Below, piece by piece: positions 10,529 to 22,564 of a stretch of 64,000 nt of DNA. The notes beneath the pieces were generated by a model that was given only the letters and a program-made list of their open reading frames with translations, made no database searches and was not told the origin of the DNA. The position numbers were made by a program, and so were the translations under genes. This stretch comes from Lota lota (Eukaryota > Chordata > Actinopteri > Gadiformes > Lotidae): the NCBI GenBank assembly GCA_026745465.1, contig JACYXH010000310.1:5682001-5746000 (forward strand), read 5' to 3'. Each line of letters opens with the position of its first letter. Position 1 is the stretch's first letter.

Positions 10529-13500
10529 AAAAAGTAATGTCACGTTGAAAAATCGAGAAAAATACAGTCATGGCATCTGTTCCTCATGACATCACAGGGG
10601 GGTCAGCGTCATTCGGAAGTTGTGCTTTCGTTTTTTTTTTTATTCCTTATGATGGTTATGATTGTTTTTCAAATCTTTAATATTTGCGTAGGGAAACATG
10701 CAGCACTGTTTTTGGTTTTGTTCACTGTTGTCAATATCACACAACAGAAGTGATTATACTGTCAAGGATGCGCTAGCACTGAATGAGAAGACACTGCTAA
10801 TAATTTAACACATGATAAAGGCATTCATTTGATCTTCAGAGATGTGCCGAATTTGAGCTATTAATCCGTTATCCGACAATGTCCGCATCCCCCAACGTAC
10901 AAATTGTGGAAAATTTGCTCAATATTCCAACACAATCACCATGTGTCTTAAAATGACACTCATTTGTTGTGTATAAAAATGTCCATCATCGTACGTTCCC
11001 AGCGCACGTTATTGATGGCAGTACACTGAACAGTGGCAATGAAACTTGCTTGGTGCTAACTGGTATGGTCACTGGTATGCCAACTCACATGGCCCATACT
11101 CACTGACATCTAGCCGAATCTTAGTCCCTCATCCTGGTGTTTGACCACAATGGACAGACGAACAAATATGCCATTATAAAGAGGATCACTTTTAAGTAGA
11201 CAGTGTTTCTGTCGTTGAGATGCTTATTCATCTCAGCCGCAGGACCGAAGACCAACACTATCTTGACGTTTTAGTAAGACACATCTCCAAATATCCAATA
11301 CAGGTTTTTTGTGTAACAACATACGACTTCTGATCCGATTATCATACTATTGATCGCCGAACCTCATTGGAAATGGTTATTGGCAAGCGATCGTGAGGTG
11401 ACCTACATTAATTATTCCGTAGCGCCACGCATGACGTAAGTGTGAACAAGGCAGCGCGAAAGCAGATGCCAGGCGTGACGCCGGTATATTCATGAAGGTG
11501 CGCATCCCCCTCTCTGAAGTTCTAATGGAATTATGAATATGCTAATGTGTGTTAATTTCAACCTGGTTGAGGTTACGCGGAGTGTGTCCACAAAACGCCG
11601 TGCCTAGTCTCTGGACTTCTGTTAGGTTTTGTTTGTTTTTTCTATCCACAATTTCAGGCTTGAAAATGTTAATGGTCCACAAGGTAAAATGAGGACATGC
11701 TATGCGAGATTAATTAATTGCTGGTTGTGATGATGAAATATATTTTTTTCTTGTTGTGTGTCATAAGATTGAAGTCCATTATTGTAGAGAGAGAGTGGCC
11801 CGGGACTGCATTGTCAGTTAAAAGGAGATGGTTGATGATGAGAGAAAAATAAAAGAATCAAACATAATGTTTTGTGACAAAGTGTACATAATCTTTTAAA
11901 AGGTATTCTCCAATATTCTCGATATGCACACTCGTTATTTTGACGCTTTACGCTCTCTTTTTACCTGACAACTGAGCAAATCTGGAACTTAACGCTTTAG
12001 CTGTACTTCATTTTCAATAACATGAAATTATTATATTGAGACTTTTGTTTTGTAAGTACATCTCTGTGTATTGCCATGTATTCATTGTAAGTATGAATAA
12101 ATTGTGTTTCTTTTTTCTTTGAGGAACGACGTGTATTTCCGAGAACAAGTGTACACATTTGAATGTTTGACCATGTGGAGATCAACCTACTTTTGATGGA
12201 TTTATGAATAACAAAAAAAAGCATATTTTCATTTTCTTTCTTCTCTCTTCCATTCTTTTCACTTTCTCTTCCCTATTCTATTCTTCATTTGACTTTGCAA
12301 GTTTTGCGGTCGATAGCACATAATGTGCTATAAATGTGGCCATGCCATCTTTGGTTTTGTTAAGCTGGGGAAAAGTCTGGTTTCTGGCTGTCAAACAGTG
12401 AAGGAACAGTCAATGTTTTTGCCTCAAATGATTTGCCCATGATGCACTGCATCACGAGCGACTGTGATCAGAACTTGTGAACTCAGTGTCAACACACAGC
12501 CACACTAGTTAGCTAGAATAAAGCAAAAAAAGGTGTCACCTTGCCATATCTTGATTTTGTGCTGGAGGTGTAACATTGGGGACAATATATTTGTTTCCCA
12601 TATATTGTAATATACCATCTAATCAGTGGACCGATGCTTTGACTGGAAAGTGGGTGCAAATGCAGAATGCACTGGACATCAATGTACGAGTCCTTGCATG
12701 TCAATGCAAGGATACCCAATGTCTAGAAAGACACCCTTGCAGGCTATTTTCTAATGAAATGTCACCAGAGAGATGATACCCATTTAAAGCCTACATTTCC
12801 TTCACTACTGATGTTTTTGTAAAGGAATTATAAAACTGTGGCTATGGTGAAGTCCAGGAGCCAAACGTTTATCAGTGTTGTTTCAACAGGATTTTGTTTC
12901 CCTCCATTGTTATTCATACTTTTTCAGCTTAAAACACACTTCCATCTCTCTAAAATGTCCACCACTTGCTCTGAACTGGTCACAAGAGCCTCAGTCTAAC
13001 ACACGTATCATCTTTTAATCTTTTAATACCAGGCAGAGGTGCAATCTCCTCCTGCCCAGATACACAATCCTTTCTGGGTATCATTAACAACCAAGATTGT
13101 ACTGTGAAGCTAATCAGATTTCAATCAAGAAGGGAACTTCAGGGTCGCTGCCATGAAATCCCATAGACTTGAGGGCAAACTTGAATTGTCTTGTGCACTG
13201 CAAGACAATAGAAAACAACAGAAATCGAGAAGACTACGATCTTCTCAATTGTGAGAATCACTCGCTTTAATGTTGATTTTTATTATATATTATGAGTTTT
13301 TGTTTTGTTTTCAATGTTAGTTCCATGGAGCCGAAAATTATCAACATAATAACAAATATACGACAGTGAATACAAAAATATACAAACTAACAACTATAGC
13401 TAGAAACAGCAACAAAACAAAAAGGACAAAACAAACCATTAAAATAAAATAAAATGCAGGGGCTTCATTTGGCCATTTCCTTTCATCAAAATCGTTTGAG

Positions 13501-14216
13501 GGAAGATATTGATAGATATCAAAATTATTATAATTTATTTTCTGAAAGTGTTTAAAATATGTTATACCACTGGAGACTTTAAGTGTTGTAAAGATGCAAA
13601 ATGTGCTTGAGGATGGCCCATTCAGCACCATGTATCCAACATGTATTCAGGTAACGCGTATCCATGCAGAAACATGTCAAAAAACAGTTAAAGAAAAGCT
13701 GTTTTCTAAAACGTGCACATATAAAATACCTTATACATATGCAAACGTATTTGCGTTACTACTACTGCCTTGGAGAGATTGCATTGAGTATATCCTGAAT
13801 GCTGGTTACTAAATCACAGGCTTAACATTTCAAGATAAACCTTCTTCCATGAAGAGGTGGCTGCAGTCCGAGGCTGCACCCCGACTGGTGTAAAGAGAAG
13901 TTCCTTTCAGCAGCTCTAGGCTGGGCTTGTGCTGTGAAAGCCTGACAAGCCCAAAAAAGAAATATTCTTTACTCCACGCTGACACTTAGATACGTGACTG
14001 CTCCTGTTCCGGGGGGGCTTACACATGCTGCGACAGCCTTCCTTGGCACTGGTGGGGGGTGGGATGGGGTGGTGGGAGGGCGGAGGGGTTTAGAAAAAAC
14101 ATGGCACATGATTTATCACACCTGTTAAAATGTAAATGAAGTGCATGGCAAAAGGAATAAGCAAGGGTGGCCTGTACGGCCACCCGCATGTGTGGTGTCT
14201 CACTCTCTGCGTATGT

Positions 14217-14218
<2 letters not shown>

Positions 14219-14275
<57 letters not shown>

Positions 14276-14286
14276 CCCCCCCCCCC
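14219..14286. repeat. (CT)n followed by poly-C
   Basis: About 54 bases of CT are followed by a run of C ending in CAGCGG. Overlapping frames encoding SLSLSL are artefacts. Confidence 0.95.
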
Positions 14287-14587
14287 AGCGGGGATGTTGC
14301 GGCGGCTCACAACACTATTTATTTGTCACCGGCCGCCCAGAATGTCAACGACGGACACAAAAGACGGCAACTTATTTATTTATTTTTTCCCCGGTGAGAA
14401 GTGTGAGTGCATATTGTTATGACATTCGGCAGGCAAAGTGAGGACAATGGCCACCCATGCTTTCCCCTCCCACCACCGGCTCTAAGTGAAGAAGAGGTGG
14501 TGGTAAACCTTAATGCTGAAGTAAATACACACTCGCTTGGCTGGTGGGTCGGAAGGATTTCATAGTAAACGCTGTGGTGTGTGTCAA

Positions 14588-14613
14588 CCCCCCCCCCCCC
14601 CCCCCCCCCCCCC
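14588..14613. repeat. Poly-C tract (26 nt)
   Basis: An uninterrupted C run. Its true length is hard to sequence and may be wrong in the assembly. Confidence 0.95.
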
Positions 14614-17600
14614 GCAGCTCCTAGCGGTCTGATGATGCTGAGTACAGAGGCATATTGTTGGAAATGATTAAACATCTTTTCACCTGAGGAGAAAAACACC
14701 AAACCTCACCGAGTCAATACTAATACTCCTCGATAGAGCGAGAAAACATCTAGGCACCTTCTTTCAAGATGTCATGTTCCCCGTTACAGAACATACCTTC
14801 TGTTGAGAGGGCACATTGTGCATTTATTCCTTTCATTGCAGAATGTCCAGCATTGATTCATATTGTTAAAAAAGCGGAATAATATTTTGACTATAAAGTA
14901 GCCAACAATTCAGGTCAGGTACACAGTTGGTTCTGACAACAAATAAATACATAACAATTTGGGATTGCATGAAACCAAATAGGACCAAAATAATTTGTAG
15001 GGATGTTAACATTTATGGAAACCTTTACAACACGTAAGGAGAACTAAGGGACTAAGGAAAATGATCGCATTAATATCCCCTTAATACACAAAAACATTGT
15101 TTTTGTGGGGTAATCTCTATTGATCTCACTAGAACCTCATAACCTGGCAGTGTGCCTATTAATCAATAGCTTTATGTGTATGGTTATGACTCTAAAGTTT
15201 CCAAGCTTTTTTCAAATGGTTCTCTAATACATACATCTCGCATCTCTAATACAAAGCACTTCCGTGAGGTGTGTTGAAGGACTGGATACCAGGAATATTT
15301 TTCGATGTTTGTTGAGGAGTGAGGAGATAAAGAATATAGCCTTGAGCGTCACCCCACAGCCCTTCCATCTAGTGACCCCACAAATTAATTTCAAATGAAA
15401 GGTAGACTCCATTTTAATTGATTAGTAAGAAAAAGGGACAGCTACGGAGAGTGGCTGAAGGATCGTTTTAAATGTGTGTTGTGGTATGCTTACGTGCAGT
15501 TCAGATGGTTAATGTATTCTGAACAATTTTGTTTAAATGTTTGCTTCTATTTTGGTGCAGTGCTTTTTTTGTTTCCTTTGGATTTTTTCATGTCAAAGTT
15601 TACCAACGATGAAGGAAGTGTCCGCACATTCCACATGCACATTGAAATTAACATCTTCTTTCTATTTTATCGTATTTACTTTGTATTTCCTATTTATTTA
15701 TTTTATTTAGCTATTGATTTGAAATGTTGCAGGACAAAAGTTTTGAGATTTGGTAAGTAGCTGGCTGTCATCCTCGCTGAAAACAACTAACAAGAAAACA
15801 ATCATAAAGACATAATGTCCCATTTTTAGAGGCAATTCAATTGATGTCTAAAATATTTTCCAATATATTCCATTCCCAAGGTTTCAATAGAGAACAGATA
15901 ACATTGCAGAATACAAATGGTTGTGTATTATGCAACCAGGCATCAATGCCCACCTCGTATGCATTGACTCGTAATAAAACAATTAAAAAACATAAAACAA
16001 GTGCATGACAACTTTACAGACTTACATGACTGATTTGGTTTCAATTGGGCTGTTATGACAGCATCATCAAAACAATGCCTTATTCTCCTGTCTGGCATTG
16101 GTTGTCAACTTGTATCCTGGGTCATTATCAAAATATCAGGTTGAATGGATGATTGTGTTTGTTGTGTTTTTGTCCTCCACTAATGCGCAAGGGCTGCCAT
16201 TGGTTGCATACTGGGATGTCAATTGCACAATGCCTCTCCTGGGCTGTTCATGGTAAATTGTTTCGCCACAGTGCAGTTCTTGGAAATGCATGTGTTGTTT
16301 TCATATAGAAAACAAATGTGTTGCCTACTGCATCGATTAATTTGAATGTGCTGGATCTTCCATGCCATTTACCAATGATATTCTCTTCTTAAAGGGCTTT
16401 TGCCAAGTTTTCCTTTTGAAATTATATGATTGATTGTAAGTGGACTACTTAAGTGGACTAAACTACTACTACTACCACTACTACTACTACTTATACTACT
16501 ACAGCATTGTATTAGTATCGAAATAGTAAATTGTAATGTAATATAAAAAAAAAAGATATCCAACAAATGACTCCCTATACTATAGTATATAAAGTATTTT
16601 GTATGTAGCATGTAGTAAAATCAATATGAGCATGTAAACCCTTGGTGATGTTTCCAGTGAAACATTGAAGACATAGCACTCATCTGTTCGGCATGCCATT
16701 TGCTTTGATTTGAGCATTATGACAACACCACATCAGAGGTATTCTGTTTAACTCCTGCGGTTGGTCTATTTATCGACCAATCAATGGGGTGCAAGCAAAT
16801 CATCTTGGAGAGTTGTGTGGCCCGTGAAGCACTGAACATAATTGTCTTGTGATTCATGGGTTCAGTAATCAGGGCTAATAATTTACCCCTGATTTATTTT
16901 ATTTTATGTGGTAAACAATTTTGTTCACACCCATATTGGAAAACGCGTTTGGCGCACATTTGATGAAACCTTGATGCGCTTCTGGCAGGATCACACCAAA
17001 TACCCCTTGATAATGGCTTCCACATAGTCAGTCCACATACATATTTGAATAAAAAAAAAATGCTTCGGTTTAAACAACCTTGTGACATTTCAAATTGTAT
17101 ACATAATATACAATTAATGGCATGTATAAAGAATTTATCAGGCCATGCATTTCTCATGAGACATTTCACACGGCCCGTTGCATGAAATGTGCAATTTTAA
17201 CCATATCCACACACAATAAATAATTTCCTTCAGGCTATGCACCTAGTGAACTTCTGGCATGCAATATGTTTTTCCCTTCCCCATTGATATTGTGCATCCT
17301 TTACCTGGCTCTTAGCACATAGCTTGTTATTCGGCGATTGGATGCTATTTGTGTTTAAACAAAGTGATTATAAGAATGTGTGTTCATCCATTTTAGCCAC
17401 TAATGAAATCTTGTATGAGATGCAATCGAAGGCCTCAAGTGTGTGCGTATGATGGTCGTGTAAGTAAACACGCTGCTGGTGAACATTAGATGATGAAACA
17501 TCATGATTTGTTTTCTCTCCGTATCTCTCCTCTATAACGAACCGCACGCTCGATGCCTTGATCGTTCCAATTGCCAAGATTATTTCATTAAAGCCTGACA

Positions 17601-17629
17601 CTTCTCCACTTATTCTCCCCATTTCCACT

Positions 17630-18020
17630 CTTCTCTCTCTCTCTCTTTCTCTCTCTCTAATGTTCCTCTTGACTCGTCTTTCAATGTATCTGTCCTTCTT
17701 TTCCTCATTTCCTCTACTATTGTTATCCCAATGAATAATTTTTTTCTATTTCTTCTATCTCCTATTGTCGTTTGCTGCTGTGTCTCTTTGCTACCCTCCT
17801 CTTCCTCCTCCTCCTCCTCTGTCTCTTCCTTGATCTTCTTCATTCTCTTCCTCCTCTTCCTCATTCACCTCCACTTCCTCTTCTACTCTTCCTCCTCTTC
17901 CCCTGTCTCCTCCTTTTTCTTCCTCTTCCTCTTCCTCTTCTTCCTCCTCTCCATCTCCTCTTCCTCCTCCTCTGCGTCCTCCTTCTCTGCCTCATCCTCC
18001 TCCTCTCCTCCTCCTCCATG
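17630..18020. repeat. Long polypyrimidine (CTC/CTT-rich) tract upstream of the transmembrane exon
   Basis: About 390 bases are almost entirely C and T on the + strand, dominated by CTCCTC, CTTCCTC and similar units. The tract ends three bases before the transmembrane exon, at CCATGCAG. It functions at least as an oversized pyrimidine tract. Confidence 0.9.
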
Positions 18021-18023
18021 CAG

Positions 18024-18225
18024 ACGTGGGGGGCTCAGGCCTTGGGACGGGCGCCATCGTGGGCATCCTGATGGTGGTCTTTCTGCTGCTGCTGGTGGGC
18101 GTGGACGTCACCTGCTACTTCCTCAACAAGTGCGGCCTTCTCATGTGCATCGCCGTCAACTTCTGCGGCAAGGCGGGCCCCGGGGCCAAAGGCAAGGACA
18201 TTGAGGAGGGCAAAGCCGCGTTTAC
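18024..18225 (+). CDS. ncam1: NCAM1 transmembrane exon
   Basis: Two bases complete an Asp codon, then VGGSGLGTGAIVG begins the membrane segment GILMVVFLLLLVGVDVTC, followed by YFLNKCGLLMCIAVNFCG and KAGPGAKGKDIEEGKAAF. This matches NCAM1 (human LSTGAIVGILIVIFVLLLVVVDITCYFLNKCG) closely. The four juxtamembrane cysteines, palmitoylation sites in NCAM-140 and -180 that affect raft targeting, are all present. The exon is 202 nt, starting in phase 1 and ending in phase 2 (TTT AC|GTGAGT). It is used in the 140 and 180 forms in place of the GPI exon. Confidence 0.96.
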
Positions 18226-18230
18226 GTGAG

Positions 18231-18266
<36 letters not shown>

Positions 18267-19071
18267 GATGCGTACACACAGACCCGCCTGTAAGGTGACA
18301 GAAGTTCATGGTGTGGAATTGAAAACATTCAACACCGTGTTCCACATGGTGTGGAATACTGGGAAACCAGTAGATTATTCAATGTTTGAAATGTGGTGTT
18401 CTAAATTGTCGGCTGTATGTTGTGTTGCGTTTTATTGTATGCTGCTACTGGCTTGGGTCCAGGTCTCTCTTATGTCATTGAGACCCTAAAGGTTAAATCA
18501 GGGTTCGATAAATGCATTGTTAGCAGTTTGGTGTGCAATGCATAAGAGATCAAATGTGGATCAAAAGGGGTGGCTGTAGTGAGCGATGGTGGGGTTAACT
18601 GGACTGATGGTGGTGGAGTATTGCTTTGTGTGGGGGGGCCTAGAGCTCTGCCAAGCCATCCCCCAACAAGCTATGGAAAGGTTTGTTGGTTACTTTGTCT
18701 GGGTGTCCTTTTCTTTGTGATATATGGGAAATAGGATTTGCCATTGCACAATTTTCAAGGGAATAAATCATTGGTATATTGTACAGTCTAAAGTTTAACT
18801 TGCAGGTATATATACTGCTCAAAAAAATAAAGGGAACACTTGGAGTTACATTGTGCTGTTTAAGTGTTCCCTTTATTTTTTTGAGCAGTATATAATATCA
18901 AATATTAAATATATATTTCAGAGAAGAAAGCAATTGAGAGACACAGAGAGTGAGAGAGAGAGAGTATCTGGGCTGTGACGGTATTGATGGAGGTGGGCTG
19001 ACCATCATCAGCTGGCCTCAATTGCATGTTCACGCTCATGTTCACACTCATGTTTGGCTCTGCAAACACAG
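18226..19071 (+). other. ncam1: ncam1 intron after the transmembrane exon
   Basis: Intron of 846 nt starting with a GTGAGT donor followed at once by (CA)n (18235-18262). It contains the palindromic MITE at 18809-18894 and ends in AAACACAG at 19071. Confidence 0.9.
18809..18894. mobile_element. Palindromic MITE with 32-bp perfect terminal inverted repeats (Tc1/mariner type)
   Basis: The left arm (18809-18840, TATATACTGCTC then an A run and AAGGGAACACT) is exactly reverse-complemented at 18863-18894, with a 22-nt loop. It is flanked by TA as expected for Tc1/mariner target duplication. The terminal motif TACTGCTCAAAAAAATAAAG is one I recognise from fish Tc1-like elements; the internal part, including any transposase, is missing. 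The class assignment is from memory of the terminus. Confidence 0.8.
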
Positions 19072-19188
19072 AAAAGATGAATCCAAGGAGCCCATTGTGG
19101 AGGTGAGGACAGAGGAGGAGAACACCCCCAACCAGGAGGGAGGTGCTCCCACAGAGCCCAGCGAGACCACCCCTTTGACTGAGCCTGA
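19072..19188 (+). CDS. ncam1: NCAM1 cytoplasmic exon common to the 140 and 180 forms
   Basis: After CACAG one base completes a Thr codon, then [20 protein letters not shown] and an ending ETTPLTEPE. The mammalian equivalent is [20 protein letters not shown] and [13 protein letters not shown]. This cytoplasmic segment is shared by NCAM-140 and -180. The exon is 117 nt with phase 2 on both sides; the donor is GTGAGT at 19189. From here the transcript joins either the NCAM-180 cassette at 19803 or the last exon at about 25068. Confidence 0.96.
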
Positions 19189-19802
19189 GTGAGTACCTCT
19201 GCCACAGCCAGGGGCAGGCCCATCCACTACCCACTTATAGCAGAATAGGTCTATGTGTGTCTATGGACATTGTTGTTTGTCTGAACACACTTATGGTAGA
19301 CTTAAAGCCTATTGCAATGCTTAGGGCCCAGTGCCCGAGCCCCATTTGCGAGTGATTTCCATATAATGGTAGGGGAAATGTGGTTCTTAGTTCAAAGAAC
19401 TAAACTAAATACTCCTGGGTCGGTTCAAGGTTTGCTATCCTGATCCTGAGTCATGTCAGTAAGCATGCCTCTCTTTGATTTTGTCATTTTTTTTCAAGAT
19501 GTATGATTTTGTCACTAACTATTGACACTTGAACACCAAGGCCTCGGTAACACTCGCTCTTTGTTCTTGCTTCAGAAAGACTCTTTGTTCTCCCGTAACG
19601 AACAAACCTCCCTCGATGCACAACACTCTAAATTCTCTCTTCTCTGCTCTCCTTGTCTCTCTCGCTCTCTCTTCATCTCTCCTCGGGTGATCTGTCTTTT
19701 GTCTCCACTCCCCCACCCACTTATTCCTTCCTCTACCACCACAACACCCTTCCACCACCTCCCCCACTTCCTCACATCTTCCACCCACTCACCCCCCATC
19801 AG
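19189..19802 (+). other. ncam1: ncam1 intron before the NCAM-180 cassette
   Basis: Intron of 614 nt. Its second half is C/T-rich (19620-19800) and ends in CCCCCATCAG. Frames overlapping it run on into the next exon without a stop but are not themselves coding. Confidence 0.85.
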
Positions 19803-20150
19803 GCCCACCAATCCAGACAGCACTTCCCCGGTGGTGAACTCGCTCCCCGCTGCTCCCACTAACTTGACCCCCGGCGCTAGCGAACGCAACGCGGCGGCGG
19901 TCGAAACCGGCGAAAGCGTTGCTGAAGCGTCTCCTCTGGCTAGCGTGGGGACCGAAGATAGCAGGCCTGCTCCAACTGGCGCTACGTCCTCCGCCCAACC
20001 CGACGTGGGCCCCCTGGTGGACCTGAGCGAGATCTCCGGCATTACCGCGGCGTCGAAGGCGGCTACCGCTGCCTCAGAGCCGGATGCTAAGGCCGCAGAG
20101 GCGAAGGGGTCCACGGGTTCCCTGAGCACTGCTTCCACTGCAAAGGCCGA
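19803..20150 (+). CDS. ncam1: NCAM1 NCAM-180-specific cytoplasmic cassette exon
   Basis: The acceptor CCATCAG leads to (GA)|G CCC ACC AAT, giving PTNPDSTSPVVNSLPAAPTN, an Ala/Ser/Thr/Pro/Glu-rich region, and the motif VGPLVDLSEI, ending TAKAE. In mammals the large insert of NCAM-180 is likewise Ala/Pro/Ser/Thr-rich and contains APLVDLSDT. The exon is 348 nt (116 codons) with phase 2 at both ends, so it can be skipped to give NCAM-140. The human insert is about 267 residues, so this is well under half. The donor GTATGA at 20151 is less than ideal, but is the last GT before the open frame enters a poly-C/ACC repeat. NCAM-180 is the form linked to spectrin at synapses. Confidence 0.88.
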
Positions 20151-20178
20151 GTATGACCATCTCCATAACCAACCACCA

Positions 20179-20234
20179 ACCCCCCCCCCCCCCCCCCCTC
20201 CCCCCACCACCACCACCACCACCCCCCCCCCCCC
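20179..20234. repeat. Poly-C / (ACC)n low-complexity tract
   Basis: Runs of C surround about six ACC units just downstream of the NCAM-180 exon donor. An open frame continues into it (Pro and Thr runs), but the donor at 20151 makes this intronic. Confidence 0.85.
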
Positions 20235-21417
20235 TGCAACCTCGCCCCAGACTCATCTTGCCATCACGCTCGGATAGCATGCCGACTGGCTTGCTCGGAT
20301 ACTGCGGCTCTCATCCATCTTGCTAATAGGTGGAAATTCCAGGTCTAGAAAGTAAAAGTCCTCTCTGGCTTTTAGAGTTGCAATTTAACTCAAGACAACA
20401 GAACAATAGCTGGGTTGGGGCTGGAGCACAGGAAGAATTGTATTGTTTTCGAACCTGGAATTGACCACCGCAGAGCACCAAACATAAGAACGCCACCAAT
20501 GTCTGTCTGACTTCATTGACCCCCCCCCCCCCCCCCCCCCACCCCCAAACAATCACAAACAATCATCACCAATCAACCAATGTAAATCAAGCTGTGTGTT
20601 AATGGTAGCAGATTTAGCCCTCGCGTGATTGCAATAATGCGCTCTAATTAAGGTGGCATGTACTTGACAATTTAGACAATTTACCGTAATCTGAGTACTA
20701 ACCTGGACTACTAGCCTAATTACTCAGCTAACCTGGCAATAATCAGCGTATCATAGTGATTAGAAGCGTAGTGATTAGTTTTACATTTAATATAGGGGTA
20801 CTTCTTTTTGCCACTCTCTTTCCCATATTCGATTTGCATTTCCAGCCCACATTGCTTCATTTCTTTCTTTCTTCAAAATTTTTCCAGTGACTTTCTACCA
20901 TTTATTTTCATTCTCCCTATTTTCGCAGTTGAAAAAACAAGGCAGGCACAAGGTTTCAACTGATTACAAAACACATTGATCATTGGCTGCTTATCGTTGT
21001 TCTCCAAGAGCCCAGATGTGATAAAAAATGATAAAAAGTTGTTTTGCCTCAGATGCTTTACCTCTGACAAGCCAATTCTCAGCGTTATGTTTTATACACC
21101 TGATTACGTGACCAGGCCGACACGGCCGTGAACAGAACAACACCGCGTGGATCGCTCCATCTGATCGCAGTTCCCTAACCTCCTCGGTATTGACGCATTT
21201 ACCTTTTTGTTGACATCACTACTGGCTTCTCCTCCCCTGACAACTGACAGCATTGGTGTTATGAATTATGAGTGATGCAGCTCTGATGGTGGTGGTGGTG
21301 CTAAATATCACATGAATCAAACTAGACTTGGTCATGTGGGGACATTTATCTTTCTAACTCTCAGATTGAAGTGCACTTTCTCAGCCGCTACTCGGCATCT
21401 CTGTGATAACCCTCCCC

Positions 21418-21453
21418 CCTCCCTCCCTCCCTCCCTCCCTCCCTCCCTCCCTC
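21418..21453. repeat. (CTCC)n tetranucleotide repeat
   Basis: Nine near-perfect CTCC/CCCT units. Confidence 0.95.
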
Positions 21454-22416
21454 ACTATCGCTGCATTTCTCTTGTCAGGATTTAACTTATGACATGGTTT
21501 CTTGTATTCTTTCACCAGTAATTCTGCAAGGAATTCTTCTGTCTTTGCTCGTTTAAAAATGTATCATTCCTGTGCAGTTTAACTGCTCCAAACTTTCTGA
21601 AAAAGAAGTTAAATATAAAATCCTGAAATCCAGTAGCTGAATTGCACAGCCCATACGATGATGTGTTTTGATGAAGCATACAAGCACTAAGTGCTTGTAT
21701 GTGATTGGTTTTATACTCACTGTTCATCGGCACACAGTAGGAGAAAGAAGTGTTAGTGATTTGTTTTCTAATGAAACATGAATCACAACCGCTAAATGTC
21801 AACACTAGTTCAGGGGCTGCCTCTTGTTGATATCTCTCTCTCAGCCGAGAGCTACAGTATGTTTGGCAGAATCCACCGGAGTGAGATGGCTGTTTGAGCT
21901 GAAGAATGCTGAGGCAGCTCCAAGTTTCATGCTGGATTTAAGAGCGCAGCGCTCAGAAACAAACTCTCTTTGAGTGTGTTGGTTTGCAGACTTTTTTTTC
22001 AGGACATATATTTGCTGAGACAGTAGGCTAAAAGCATTTTGTTTGACTCACATCAGTGAAGTGTGCACACATACACGGCAACATGCACACTCACATACAT
22101 ACATTCACACTCACTCACTCACTCACATACGCTCACACACATTATCTTCCACACATACACACACACATATATCAACAGTATATATATACTTATATATATA
22201 TACACACACACATGCACACACGCAAAAAACGCTGCAGCAGAATTAAGTAAGATATTACTCCTTATGGAGTGAGTCATTTACCCATATAGATAAGCAAGCG
22301 GACAGACAGGCAGACAGGCAGACAGAAAGGATTTTAGGTCGCTATATAGATGGTTAATTGGCTAGATAGATTGGTAGCCAATTGGAAAGCCAGAGTTAAA
22401 ATGTGTAGTTTTATGA

Positions 22417-22564
22417 TTAAAGGTGTAGTATGTAGGATTTAGTGCCATTTAGTGGTGAAGTTGCAGATTGCAACCAACTGAATACTGAATACTGAATCAC
22501 ATACTTTAAAACATTTCACTCCGTTCCGCTGGATGCCACTCAATTCGAAACAATGCACCTTTAA
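22417..22564. mobile_element. Short MITE with TTAA ends (copy 1 of a family also at 32947)
   Basis: It starts TTAAAGGTGTAGTATGTAGG and ends CAATGCACCTTTAA; the outer 39 bases are an imperfect inverted repeat (the right end reverse-complemented begins TTAAAGGTGCA and ends GGCATCCAGCGG). It is 148 bp. The same termini occur in a second copy at 32947-33328, so this is a dispersed non-autonomous DNA transposon. The TTAA boundary suggests a piggyBac- or Kolobok-type target site. Confidence 0.75.

Larger units (their letters stand above)
10529..17629 (+). other. ncam1: ncam1 intron between the GPI and transmembrane exons
   Basis: Over 7 kb of mostly AT-rich intron. It holds (CT)n plus poly-C at 14219-14286, a poly-C run at 14588-14613 and short CTA/TAC repeats near 16462-16503. 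No exon, RNA gene or recognised transposon was identified. Small open frames (13341-13631, 15476-15760) look random. Confidence 0.6.

Noticed and set aside
17731-18204. Open frames through the pyrimidine tract (Ser/Leu/Phe-rich, 157 codons)
   Set aside because: They are translations of CTC/CTT repeats that run into the transmembrane exon out of its frame.
19522-19802. Upstream extension of the NCAM-180 exon frame
   Set aside because: The frame is open to the left but runs through a pyrimidine tract. The acceptor at 19802 and the phase-2 requirement place the exon start at 19803.
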